Source: JBLNDG01 sp050261415 (GTDB lineage Bacteria; Bacillota; Clostridia; Lutisporales; Lutisporaceae). Taken from it: a stretch of DNA of 6,274 nucleotides. A model generated the notes under the pieces. The model was not told the origin of the DNA. It made no database searches and saw nothing but the letters and a program-made list of their open reading frames with translations. Position numbers and translations under genes: made by a program. The first letter of the stretch is position 1; every line of letters starts with the position of its first letter. Where the stretch lies: positions 1-6,274 of the forward strand of contig JBLNDG010000104.1 in NCBI GenBank assembly GCA_050261415.1, written 5' to 3'. Shown here piece by piece: positions 1-5,767 of this stretch.

Positions 1-51
1 CTTATCATACTACCTTGCTGCTATATTCATGTTTATTTGAAGCTGACTCTG

Positions 52-77
52 GCAGTTAAAAACTGCTTTATTTTTTT
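52..77 (+). terminator. Rho-independent terminator ending the upstream transcript
   Basis: A perfect 6-bp stem, GCAGTT (52-57) with AACTGC (61-66), closes over an AAA loop. It is followed directly by TTTATTTTTTT (67-77). The T tract lies only on the right side, so it terminates rightward transcription. This implies a co-directional gene upstream of the window and an independent promoter for ruvC. Confidence 0.8.
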
Positions 78-95
78 GCCAAAAAAGGTTATAGT
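67..95 (+). promoter_or_regulatory. Possible sigma-A promoter for the ruv operon
   Basis: TATAGT at 90-95 matches the TATAAT -10 consensus at 5 of 6 positions. The hexamer 17 bp upstream, TTTATT (67-72), is a poor -35 and sits in the terminator T tract. A better -35-like hexamer, TTGCCA (76-81), has no good -10 at the right spacing. A promoter is expected here because the terminator isolates ruvC from upstream transcription, but the exact elements are uncertain. If 90-95 is the -10 box, transcription would start near 102, next to the candidate LexA site. Confidence 0.3.
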
Positions 96-104
96 ATTAA
101 GTAG

Positions 105-118
105 CGAATATATGTTTG
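105..118. promoter_or_regulatory. Candidate LexA (SOS) operator upstream of ruvC
   Basis: CGAATATATGTTTG fits the Gram-positive LexA/DinR box CGAACRNRYGTTYC at 12 of 14 positions. The mismatches are T for C at position 5 and G for C at position 14. The core GAAT-N4-GTTT differs from GAAC-N4-GTTY by a single base. It lies 13 nt before the ruvC start codon and just downstream of the possible -10 box, where a bound repressor would block transcription. In Bacillus subtilis the ruvAB genes belong to the LexA regulon, so the location is biologically sensible. The site was found by eye and binding is inferred. Confidence 0.5.
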
Positions 119-131
119 GGGTGCTGCGGTT

Positions 132-623
132 TTGATAATATTAGGCGTTGACCCAGGAATTGCGATACTGGGGTATGGACTAGTCGGGTATGAAGCAAAT
201 AAATTCACGGTAATAGATTACGGGGCAATAACGACAGAAGCGGGAACTCCCATGTCAAGAAGGCTTACCTTAATATATGACGATCTTATAAATCTTATAG
301 TAAAGTATAAACCGGATGTCTTTGCAGTGGAAGAGCTTTTTTTCAACAAGAATATTAAAACAGCCCTCACGGTTGGACATGCCAGGGGAGTTGCAGTACT
401 TGCGGCATCCAAGAGTGGGGTACCGGTTTACGAATACACTCCGCTTCAGGTAAAGCAGGCAGTCGTTGGATATGGAAGAGCAGAAAAAAAGCAGATACAG
501 CAAATGGTAAAGATTCTGCTAAACCTGAGGGAAATACCTAAACCTGACGATGTCGCCGATGCTTTGGCGGTTGCATTATGTCACGGAAATTCATCCAATT
601 TCTCGGAATTATTCAAGTTGTAA
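132..623 (+). CDS. ruvC: Holliday junction resolvase RuvC (crossover junction endodeoxyribonuclease)
   Basis: RuvC is a dimeric, Mg2+-dependent RNase H-fold endonuclease. It makes paired nicks across Holliday junctions during recombinational repair, working with RuvAB. The 163-residue length is close to the family norm. All four acidic catalytic residues are visible: D7 in ILGVDPG, E67 in FAVEELFF, and D140 and D143 in PDDVADALA. The conserved GRAEKKQIQQMV stretch (115-126) is also present. Translation starts at TTG (132). No in-frame ATG or GTG exists between this codon and the TAG at 102-104, and the position of D7 fixes the start. A weak GGGGTG ribosome binding site lies at 118-123. It is the first gene of a ruvC-ruvA-ruvB set and is probably controlled by the LexA-like site at 105-118. 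The rare start codon and modest ribosome binding site suggest low expression. Confidence 0.97.
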   Translation: MIILGVDPGIAILGYGLVGYEANKFTVIDYGAITTEAGTPMSRRLTLIYDDLINLIVKYKPDVFAVEELFFNKNIKTALTVGHARGVAVLAASKSGVPVYEYTPLQVKQAVVGYGRAEKKQIQQMVKILLNLREIPKPDDVADALAVALCHGNSSNFSELFKL

Positions 624-629
624 AGGTGG
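622..629 (+). promoter_or_regulatory. ruvA ribosome binding site fixing the ATG at 637
   Basis: AAAGGTGG overlaps the ruvC stop codon (621-623) and sits 7 nt before ATG 637. It selects this ATG over an in-frame upstream start at 550, which would add 29 residues encoded inside ruvC. The product from 637 begins MYEYVSG, the usual RuvA N-terminus. Confidence 0.8.
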
Positions 630-636
630 TATTAGA

Positions 637-1221
637 ATGTATGAATACGTAAGCGGCATACTGGATTTTGTGGGAGATGACTATATCGTTATAGATGTGT
701 CAGGGCTTGGCTACAAAATATTCACTTCTCAGAACACAATAAAGGCTTTTAACTTAGGGGAGAAGGCCAAAGCTTATACTCACCTGGTTGTAAAGGAAGA
801 CGACCTTATACTTTATGGCTTTTCCAGCAGGGAAGAGCTAAGAATGTTCAAACAGCTCATTTCTGTTTCAGGAGTAGGTCCAAAAGCCGGAGCCTCCCTT
901 CTCAATCAATATAAAGCAAATGAAATAGCCCTTGCAATTATAAGCAAGGATTCAGGAAAGCTCACAAAAGCTGCCGGTATTGGAAAGAAAATTGCGGAGA
1001 GAATAATACTTGAACTGAAAGACAAGATAGATACCGAAAGTGCAATCAGCAGCAATGAAATTTTCGAAGGCAGTGACGAAATATCCCAGGTAATTGAAGC
1101 TTTGGTTTCTTTGGGTTATAATTACACTATGGCCTCAAGTGCAGTAATGAAGCTGAAAGATACCAAAAAACCTGTTGATGCCCTTATAAAAGAAGCGCTG
1201 AAGCAGCTAGCAACGATGTAA
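637..1221 (+). CDS. ruvA: Holliday junction branch migration complex subunit RuvA
   Basis: RuvA is the tetrameric protein that binds four-way junctions, holds them open in a square-planar form and loads RuvB ring motors onto opposite arms. The 194-residue product shows the three-domain plan: an N-terminal OB-fold (about 1-63), two helix-hairpin-helix DNA-binding motifs (ISVSGVGPKAG around 75-85 and AAGIGKKIAERI around 112-123), an acidic flexible linker (about 132-148), and a C-terminal three-helix domain (about 148-194) that contacts RuvB. E54 and D55 in VVKEDDL correspond to the acidic pin (E55/D56 in E. coli) that separates strands at the junction centre. The gene starts 13 nt after ruvC and is followed by ruvB after 16 nt, so the three subunits are probably co-translated from one mRNA. 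Nothing is missing or truncated. Confidence 0.97.
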   Translation: MYEYVSGILDFVGDDYIVIDVSGLGYKIFTSQNTIKAFNLGEKAKAYTHLVVKEDDLILYGFSSREELRMFKQLISVSGVGPKAGASLLNQYKANEIALAIISKDSGKLTKAAGIGKKIAERIILELKDKIDTESAISSNEIFEGSDEISQVIEALVSLGYNYTMASSAVMKLKDTKKPVDALIKEALKQLATM

Positions 1222-1237
1222 AAAGTGAGGATTTACA

Positions 1238-2233
1238 ATGGAAGACAGATTAATTACCCCTAAAATATTAGGTGAAGACTATGAAGTTGATACAAACCTT
1301 AGGCCTAAAACCCTGGATGAATATATCGGACAATCTGCAGCAAAGGAGAAGATCAGCATATTCATACAGGCCGCCAACAAGAGAAAGGAAGCATTGGACC
1401 ATGTTCTCCTGTACGGGCCTCCGGGTCTTGGGAAAACTACCCTTGCCAACATTATTTCCAATGAGCTTGGAGTAAGTATAAGAATTACTTCAGGTCCGGC
1501 AATAGAAAAACCCGGAGATTTGGCCGCCATTCTTACAAATCTAAATAACAACGATGTATTGTTTATCGATGAAATACACAGGCTCAACAGAAGTGTCGAG
1601 GAGATTTTATATCCAGCTATGGAAGATTTTGCATTGGATATTATTATAGGGAAAGGGCCCAGTGCAAGATCCATAAGGCTTGACCTGCCGAAATTCACAA
1701 TGATTGGCGCGACAACAAGGGCGGGAATGCTTACATCACCTTTGAGAGATAGGTTCGGGGTAATATGCAGGCTTGATTATTATACAACCGAGGAACTATA
1801 CGAGATAATTATAAGATCTGCCAAAATACTTAAGATTGAGATAGAGGAAGAAGGCGCCCTGGAATTGGCGAGAAGGTCAAGGGGAACACCAAGGGTTGCC
1901 AACAGATTGCTGAAAAGGGTAAGAGATTACGCCCAGATTAAGGCTGAAGGAGTAATAGACAAAAAGACTGCTGATAGTGCATTGAAGCTCCTCGAAATTG
2001 ATAATATGGGACTGGATGAAATCGATAAAAAGTTAATGCTTACAATTATCAATAAATTTGATGGAGGGCCTGTAGGTCTCGATACTCTTGCAGCTTCCAT
2101 CGGAGAAGACAGCGGTACTATTGAAGACGTTTACGAGCCATACCTGCTGCAAATAGGGTTCATCAACAGGACGCCCAGGGGCAGGATAGCTACCAATACG
2201 GCATATAAACATTTTGGAATTAGCAGGGAGTAA
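1238..2233 (+). CDS. ruvB: Holliday junction branch migration helicase RuvB
   Basis: RuvB is the AAA+ ATPase that forms hexameric rings around DNA and drives branch migration of the RuvA-bound junction. The 331-residue product has family-typical length and complete motifs: the RuvB signature LRPKTLDEYIGQ (21-32), Walker A GPPGLGKT (60-67), Walker B LFIDEIHR (108-115), sensor I around GATTRAG (157-163), an arginine finger at R170 in SPLRDRFG, and sensor II R219 in RGTPRVANR. A C-terminal winged-helix DNA-binding domain (about 258-331) contains the conserved RTPRGRIAT loop (311-319). The ATG at 1238 is preceded by AGTGAGG (1224-1230) with 7-nt spacing. The 15-nt gap to queH contains no terminator, so transcription probably continues into the queuosine genes. 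Confidence 0.98.
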   Translation: MEDRLITPKILGEDYEVDTNLRPKTLDEYIGQSAAKEKISIFIQAANKRKEALDHVLLYGPPGLGKTTLANIISNELGVSIRITSGPAIEKPGDLAAILTNLNNNDVLFIDEIHRLNRSVEEILYPAMEDFALDIIIGKGPSARSIRLDLPKFTMIGATTRAGMLTSPLRDRFGVICRLDYYTTEELYEIIIRSAKILKIEIEEEGALELARRSRGTPRVANRLLKRVRDYAQIKAEGVIDKKTADSALKLLEIDNMGLDEIDKKLMLTIINKFDGGPVGLDTLAASIGEDSGTIEDVYEPYLLQIGFINRTPRGRIATNTAYKHFGISRE

Positions 2234-2236
2234 CCC

Positions 2237-2243
2237 GGGGAGG
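2237..2243 (+). promoter_or_regulatory. Strong ribosome binding site of queH
   Basis: GGGGAGG lies 5 nt before ATG 2249, immediately after the ruvB stop (2231-2233). It is among the closest matches to AGGAGG in the window and supports a start at 2249. Confidence 0.75.
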
Positions 2244-2248
2244 ATAAT

Positions 2249-2794
2249 ATGAAAACTTTGCTTCACATGTGCTGCGGACCATGTGCTGTTTATCCTTTTG
2301 ATGTACTTTCAAAAGAGCATGATATTACAGGTTTATTTTATAATCCAAACATACATCCTTATACGGAATATAAGAAAAGGATGGATACGGCTCAGGAATT
2401 TTCTGATAAAGCAGGTTTTAGATTGATTGTACTGGATGAATACAAGCTTGATGAGTTTTTAAGGAATGCCGCATTCCGCGAAAGCCAGCGCTGTATGATG
2501 TGCTATGCAGATCGGCTTGAACGGGCGGCTTCTGTTGCAAAAAAAGGGAATTTTGATTGTTTTACCACAACTTTATTGGTTAGCCCATTTCAAAAGCATG
2601 ATCTTATAAGGAGAATCGGTGAAGAAGCCGGTGAGAAGTATGGAGTCAAATTCCTGTACAAGGATTTTCGCGAAGGCTTCAAAGAAGGAGTGGTAAAATC
2701 CAAAGAGCTTGGACTTTACCGTCAGCCATACTGCGGCTGTATATACAGCGAAAGGGACAGGTATTTGCCTAGAAGGAAGGATGCCAAGAAATGA
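2249..2794 (+). CDS. queH: Epoxyqueuosine reductase QueH (DUF208 family)
   Basis: QueH carries out the last step of queuosine synthesis, reducing epoxyqueuosine at position 34 of the tRNAs that read NAY codons. It replaces the cobalamin enzyme QueG in many anaerobes and is an Fe-S metalloenzyme. The 181-residue product shows the family signature: N-terminal LLHMCCGPC (C8, C9, C12), the YNPNIHP motif (31-37) followed by EYKKR, a central CMMC pair (C82, C85), TTLLVSPFQKHDLI (107-120), and C-terminal YCGCIYSERDR (C162, C164). These cysteines are the expected metal and redox ligands. The family assignment rests on these motifs; the ligand roles are recalled from family knowledge. It is 15 nt downstream of ruvB and overlaps the DUF2905 gene by 4 nt. 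QueA, which makes its substrate, is encoded two genes further on, which strengthens the call. Confidence 0.93.
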   Translation: MKTLLHMCCGPCAVYPFDVLSKEHDITGLFYNPNIHPYTEYKKRMDTAQEFSDKAGFRLIVLDEYKLDEFLRNAAFRESQRCMMCYADRLERAASVAKKGNFDCFTTTLLVSPFQKHDLIRRIGEEAGEKYGVKFLYKDFREGFKEGVVKSKELGLYRQPYCGCIYSERDRYLPRRKDAKK

Positions 2795-3006
2795 ATATTG
2801 AGGATATAGCAAAAACAATGATTGCAGTGGGGTTGGGCATTGCATTTCTGGGTTTGATTTTTTATATTGGAGCAAAGGCCGGAATAGGCAGGTTGCCAGG
2901 AGATATTTATATAAGAAAAGGAAATTTTACTTTTTATTTCCCTATTGTTACCTGTATTTTACTAAGCATTATATTGACATTTGTATTCAGGTTTATTCGA
3001 AAATAA
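2791..3006 (+). CDS. DUF2905 family small membrane protein
   Basis: This 71-residue protein has two predicted transmembrane helices (about 9-30 and 49-68). They flank a short basic loop containing the conserved AGIGRLPGDIYIRKGNFTFYFPI stretch in two parts: AGIGRLPGDI (30-39) and GNFTFYFPI (44-52). This pattern is typical of DUF2905. No biochemical function is established for the family to my knowledge, though I recall its members often sit near ruvB or queA in Firmicutes. The ATG overlaps the queH stop as ATGA (2791-2794), implying translational coupling. AAGGAAGG (2773-2780) inside queH is a plausible, slightly distant ribosome binding site. A short protein with two helices and a positively charged loop could be a membrane-organising or accessory subunit, but the sequence gives no direct evidence for this. 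Confidence 0.88.
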   Translation: MNIEDIAKTMIAVGLGIAFLGLIFYIGAKAGIGRLPGDIYIRKGNFTFYFPIVTCILLSIILTFVFRFIRK

Positions 3007-3012
3007 CTATGC

Positions 3013-3021
3013 GGATATAAT
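3013..3021 (+). promoter_or_regulatory. Possible -10 element upstream of the spoIID-like gene
   Basis: GGATATAAT contains a perfect TATAAT (3016-3021) and also fits the sigma-F -10 pattern GGNNANANT. GTTTA (2991-2995) resembles a sigma-F -35, but the spacing of 17 is longer than the usual 15 or so, and no good sigma-A -35 lies 16-18 bp upstream. The implied start near 3028 would fall inside the ribosome binding site. This is a weak candidate, listed because a sporulation-type promoter would make sense in front of this gene. Confidence 0.2.
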
Positions 3022-3026
3022 CTTTG

Positions 3027-3033
3027 AAGGGAG
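3027..3033 (+). promoter_or_regulatory. Ribosome binding site deciding the spoIID-like start (ATG 3042)
   Basis: AAGGGAG sits 8 nt before ATG 3042. An in-frame TTG at 3024 would place the start codon on top of this site, so 3042 is preferred. Starting there gives a standard signal peptide beginning MKAKK. Confidence 0.8.
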
Positions 3034-3041
3034 TTGTACCA

Positions 3042-4706
3042 ATGAAAGCAAAAAAAACAGCACTCGCCTACATATTAATATTCATAACAGCCTTTGCGTC
3101 CCTTTCAATGAACTCCGGAACAGTTTCTGCCGATGTTTCCGTGCCTGAAATAATAAAGATCGGTTTAAGCTATGCCGGAACAGCAGATAATATGTTCACG
3201 CTGTCCAGTGAAACGGGCATGAGCATAGCGGTTAATGAGGCGAATACCTACAAGGATTTGTTTAAAATAAGCAGCTCTAGCGGAATTAAGATCAGGAAAG
3301 ATATTTACTATAATATTATAAGCGGGAAAGAAAAAGAGATAGCTTATGTTAGGGCGGCCAGATATGACGGTGAAGTAATAGGCCCCTACCATATACAAAT
3401 TGGAGACACTTATGCAGATATAAATTCTGCAAAACAGATTGCAGATCAAGTGTCTTCGGTTGCCCCTTCGGTATTCATCGCCTACGATGGGGGATGGAGG
3501 GTATGGTCGCAGCTTTATTTGGAAGAAACCGAGTGTCTCAACCAGATAGAGGTTATGAAGAATGAACTTGGTGATTTAAAATATTCTGTGGTATACCCGG
3601 ACAAAAAAAGAATACAGATATTGGACCAGGCTACGGGACAGCTTTTGTACATAATTAACAGTGAAAATAAGATAAAGATAACGCCTGAAGAGATTCAGGG
3701 GAAAACAAGCGCTCTTCAATATAAAGGTAAAAGGTACCGTGGGAGTATTACTTTACAAAGCCAGAAAGAAAGTGATGTAACAGTTGTGAATGAACTTCCG
3801 CTCCAGGAATACCTGTACGGTGTAGTTCCCTCGGAAATGCCTGCGTCATGGCATATGGAGGCACTCAAGGCACAAGCTGTTGCGGCGCGAAACTATACAC
3901 TGGTAACAATGGGAAGGCATAGTGCCAACGGTTTTGACCTCTGTGCCACAGAACACTGTCAGGCATACAATGGAATGGCTCAAGAAAACAGCCGTTCAAA
4001 CGAAGCGGTAGATGCAACAAAAGGAAAAGTACTTATATATGATGGCAAGTTGGCCGCTACATATTTTCACTCGAGCAGCGGCGGTCATACTGAAAACATC
4101 GAAAATGTATGGGGATCGTCTCTGCCTTATATACGAGGTGTTGATGATAAATACGGGCTTGGAAGTCCGAATGATAATTGGACGCTGCAAATTGACAGGA
4201 AGAGCATAAAGGATAAGCTTGCACAGGCGAAGATAGATCTTGGAGATATTCTGGATATAAAACCTTTGGAAATAAGCGAATTTGGAAGGGTTACAAAGGT
4301 TGAATTCATAGGAGCAAAGGATAATATAACCTTTGAAAAGGAAAAGCTGAGAAGCATATTGGGTACCAGATCCCTTAAGAGTATATGGTACAAGCTGAAG
4401 ACTGATGCAGACATATATATAACAAATTCTCTGTCAGCCCCGGCAGCCCTTGGCAGGACATCGGGAATGTCCGTGATAACAGCTGCCGGCACCTCAAAGG
4501 TGAGCAGCCCTGCAAATAAAGTATTTGTAAAGGGTATGACCAATACGGCAAGCTACAATATTAATCCCAATATGTACACCTTTGAGGGCAAAGGCTTCGG
4601 ACATGGGCTTGGGATGAGCCAGTACGGAGCCAAAGGTATGGCAGAAGCAGGTTATAACTATATAAAAATACTGGAATACTATTATCAGGGTGCAAAAGTA
4701 CAATAG
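3042..4706 (+). CDS. Secreted SpoIID/LytB-family lytic transglycosylase with N-terminal SPOR-like region
   Basis: SpoIID-family proteins cleave peptidoglycan glycan strands; in Bacillus SpoIID this drives engulfment of the forespore. The 554-residue product has a signal peptide (basic start, hydrophobic 7-20, likely cleavage after VSA at 28-30), so it acts outside the membrane. Residues about 112-185 (PYHIQIGDTYADINSAKQIA onward, with a second WRVWSQLYL half) resemble a SPOR glycan-binding domain. The SpoIID domain follows: KRYRGSI (230-236), LPLQEYLYGVVPSEMP (252-267) with probable catalytic E265, LKAQAVAARNY (275-285), DLCATEHCQAY (299-309) with C301 and C306, YFHSSSGGHTENIENVWG (341-358), and a conserved C-terminus FEGKGFGHGLGMSQYGAKGM (514-533). 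It is much longer than canonical SpoIID (about 330-340 residues) and lies beside queA rather than the spoIID-spoIIQ locus. It is therefore probably a paralogue, and no spoIID symbol is given. It is 35 nt after DUF2905 and 14 nt before queA. Confidence 0.9.
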   Translation: MKAKKTALAYILIFITAFASLSMNSGTVSADVSVPEIIKIGLSYAGTADNMFTLSSETGMSIAVNEANTYKDLFKISSSSGIKIRKDIYYNIISGKEKEIAYVRAARYDGEVIGPYHIQIGDTYADINSAKQIADQVSSVAPSVFIAYDGGWRVWSQLYLEETECLNQIEVMKNELGDLKYSVVYPDKKRIQILDQATGQLLYIINSENKIKITPEEIQGKTSALQYKGKRYRGSITLQSQKESDVTVVNELPLQEYLYGVVPSEMPASWHMEALKAQAVAARNYTLVTMGRHSANGFDLCATEHCQAYNGMAQENSRSNEAVDATKGKVLIYDGKLAATYFHSSSGGHTENIENVWGSSLPYIRGVDDKYGLGSPNDNWTLQIDRKSIKDKLAQAKIDLGDILDIKPLEISEFGRVTKVEFIGAKDNITFEKEKLRSILGTRSLKSIWYKLKTDADIYITNSLSAPAALGRTSGMSVITAAGTSKVSSPANKVFVKGMTNTASYNINPNMYTFEGKGFGHGLGMSQYGAKGMAEAGYNYIKILEYYYQGAKVQ

Positions 4707-4720
4707 AAAGAGGACATAAG

Positions 4721-5746
4721 ATGGAGCTTAAGGATTTTTACTATGATTTACCTGAAGAGCTGATAGCTCAGGAACCTATAAAAGACAGAGATATGTCGAG
4801 ACTTTTGGTGCTTGATCCAAAGACCGGAAGAATAGAGCACAAAATTTTCAGGGATATACTGGATTATCTGCATAAAGGCGATTGTCTGGTGCTAAACAAC
4901 ACAAGGGTTATACCGGCAAGACTCTTCGGAGTGAAGAAGGATAGCGGAGGAAACATAGAATTTCTTTTGCTGTCCCGGAGAGAGAAGGATGTCTGGGAAG
5001 TAATGCTCAGGCCCGGCAAAAAAGCAAAAGTAGGTGCCAGATTTATATTCGGGAATGGGGAGCTTGAAGCCGAAATACTTGATATAGTAGAAGGCGGAAA
5101 TAGGCTGGCAAGGTTTTTTTATAATGGGATATTCGAAGAAGTACTGGATAAACTGGGAAATATACCACTGCCTCCTTATATTAAAAAGCGCCTGGATGAT
5201 CCCGAACGTTATCAAACAGTATATTCAAAGTATGAGGGATCAGCTGCTGCACCAACGGCAGGCCTGCATTTCACAAAGGAGCTTTTAGGCAGAGTTTCCG
5301 ACGCAGGTATTGACATTGCTTGTGTAACACTTCACGTCGGTCTTGGAACCTTCAGACCCGTGAAGGTAAACAATATTGAAGAACATAAAATGCATTCCGA
5401 ATATTATGAACTTGATTCTGAAAATGCAGAAATCATAAACAACGCTAAAAAAAGAGGCGGAAGGATAATCTGCGTCGGAACTACTTCGACCCGTACTATT
5501 GAATCGATAATGCAGAAAAGAGGAGAGCTGGAACCGGACAGCGGTTGGACCGACATTTTCATATATCCGGGCTACAAGTTTCTTATCACCGACAGCCTGA
5601 TAACAAATTTTCATCTGCCGGAGTCTACATTATTAATGCTTGTTAGTGCCCTGGCAGGCCGGGAAAATATTATGAAGGCATATGATGAGGCTGTAAAAAA
5701 CAAATATAGATTTTTCAGCTTTGGAGATGCAATGTTTATTATTTAA
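4721..5746 (+). CDS. queA: S-adenosylmethionine:tRNA ribosyltransferase-isomerase QueA
   Basis: QueA transfers and isomerises the ribosyl group of S-adenosylmethionine onto preQ1 at tRNA position 34, giving epoxyqueuosine. It acts in the cytoplasm on preQ1-charged tRNA made by Tgt. The 341-residue length is typical. Family signatures run the whole length: FYYDLPEELIAQEP (6-19), LVLNNTRVIPARLFG (56-70), PLPPYIKKR (149-157), YQTVYSKYEGSAAAPTAGLHFT (164-185, within its two conserved halves), HVGLGTFRPV (205-214), GTTSTRTIES (253-262), TDIFIYPGYKF (277-287), LITNFHLPESTLLMLVSAL (293-311) and YRFFSFGDAMFI (329-340). The ATG follows AAAGAGG (4707-4713) by 7 nt. Its product is the substrate of QueH, encoded upstream in the same run of genes. 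The usual downstream partner tgt is not next to it here. Confidence 0.98.
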   Translation: MELKDFYYDLPEELIAQEPIKDRDMSRLLVLDPKTGRIEHKIFRDILDYLHKGDCLVLNNTRVIPARLFGVKKDSGGNIEFLLLSRREKDVWEVMLRPGKKAKVGARFIFGNGELEAEILDIVEGGNRLARFFYNGIFEEVLDKLGNIPLPPYIKKRLDDPERYQTVYSKYEGSAAAPTAGLHFTKELLGRVSDAGIDIACVTLHVGLGTFRPVKVNNIEEHKMHSEYYELDSENAEIINNAKKRGGRIICVGTTSTRTIESIMQKRGELEPDSGWTDIFIYPGYKFLITDSLITNFHLPESTLLMLVSALAGRENIMKAYDEAVKNKYRFFSFGDAMFII

Positions 5747-5753
5747 TATTTAT

Positions 5754-5760
5754 AAGGGGG
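5754..5760 (+). promoter_or_regulatory. Ribosome binding site of the PsiE-like gene
   Basis: AAGGGGG lies 7 nt before ATG 5768, only 7 nt after the queA stop. The 21-nt gap has no room for a terminator, so this gene is probably read from the same transcript as queA. Confidence 0.7.
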
Positions 5761-5767
5761 TTTGCAT

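Larger units (their letters stand above)
1..131. other. Intergenic region upstream of ruvC, with possible 3' end of an upstream gene
   Basis: This stretch contains no complete gene. One + strand frame reads as a short hydrophobic tail (LSYYLAAIFMFI) and stops with TGA at 38-40, 11 nt before the terminator stem. That is the layout expected for the last codons of a co-directional membrane-protein gene, but twelve codons are too few to identify anything. A second + frame stops at 57-59, inside the terminator stem. The third is open from the window edge to 135, but its composition does not look like protein and it crosses the terminator. The right part (about 78-131) carries the likely ruvC promoter, a candidate LexA operator and the ruvC ribosome binding site. 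Confidence 0.4.

Noticed and set aside
71..86. T-tract/A-tract inverted repeat (TTTTTTT-GCC-AAAAAA)
   Set aside because: An all A-T stem with a three-base loop would be weak. The T run is already explained as the tail of the terminator at 52-77.
1..135. Plus-strand frame open from the window edge to TGA 133-135
   Set aside because: It reads through the terminator stem and T tract, has an implausible composition and shows no protein family pattern, so it is most likely chance openness.
550..636. N-terminal extension of ruvA by 29 codons from an upstream ATG
   Set aside because: The extension lies inside ruvC in another frame, has no ribosome binding site and does not look like a RuvA N-terminus. 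ATG 637 has a good site and gives the usual MYEYVSG start.
1279..1698. 139-codon open frame on the minus strand inside ruvB
   Set aside because: It lies opposite the conserved AAA+ core of ruvB, has no recognisable domain and is explained as an antisense shadow.
2234..2248. Possible preQ1 riboswitch in front of queH
   Set aside because: Only 15 nt separate ruvB and queH, too few for an aptamer, and they are filled by the ribosome binding site. The gap before queA (14 nt) is also too short.
2974..2979. Perfect TTGACA -35 hexamer near the end of the DUF2905 gene
   Set aside because: No acceptable -10 lies 16-18 bp downstream, and the TATAAT at 3016 is 36 bp away. It falls in coding sequence for the second membrane helix.
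3024..3041. TTG start for the SpoIID-like protein
   Set aside because: It overlaps the ribosome binding site AAGGGAG (3027-3033) that serves ATG 3042, and would put non-basic residues ahead of a standard signal peptide.
4127..4543. 138-codon open frame on the minus strand inside the SpoIID-like gene
   Set aside because: It is fully antisense to a conserved coding region, with no family resemblance and no promoter or ribosome binding site noticed.
5285..5614. 109-codon open frame on the minus strand inside queA
   Set aside because: It runs opposite strongly conserved QueA motifs, and its product is low-complexity and cysteine/phenylalanine-rich with no recognisable pattern.
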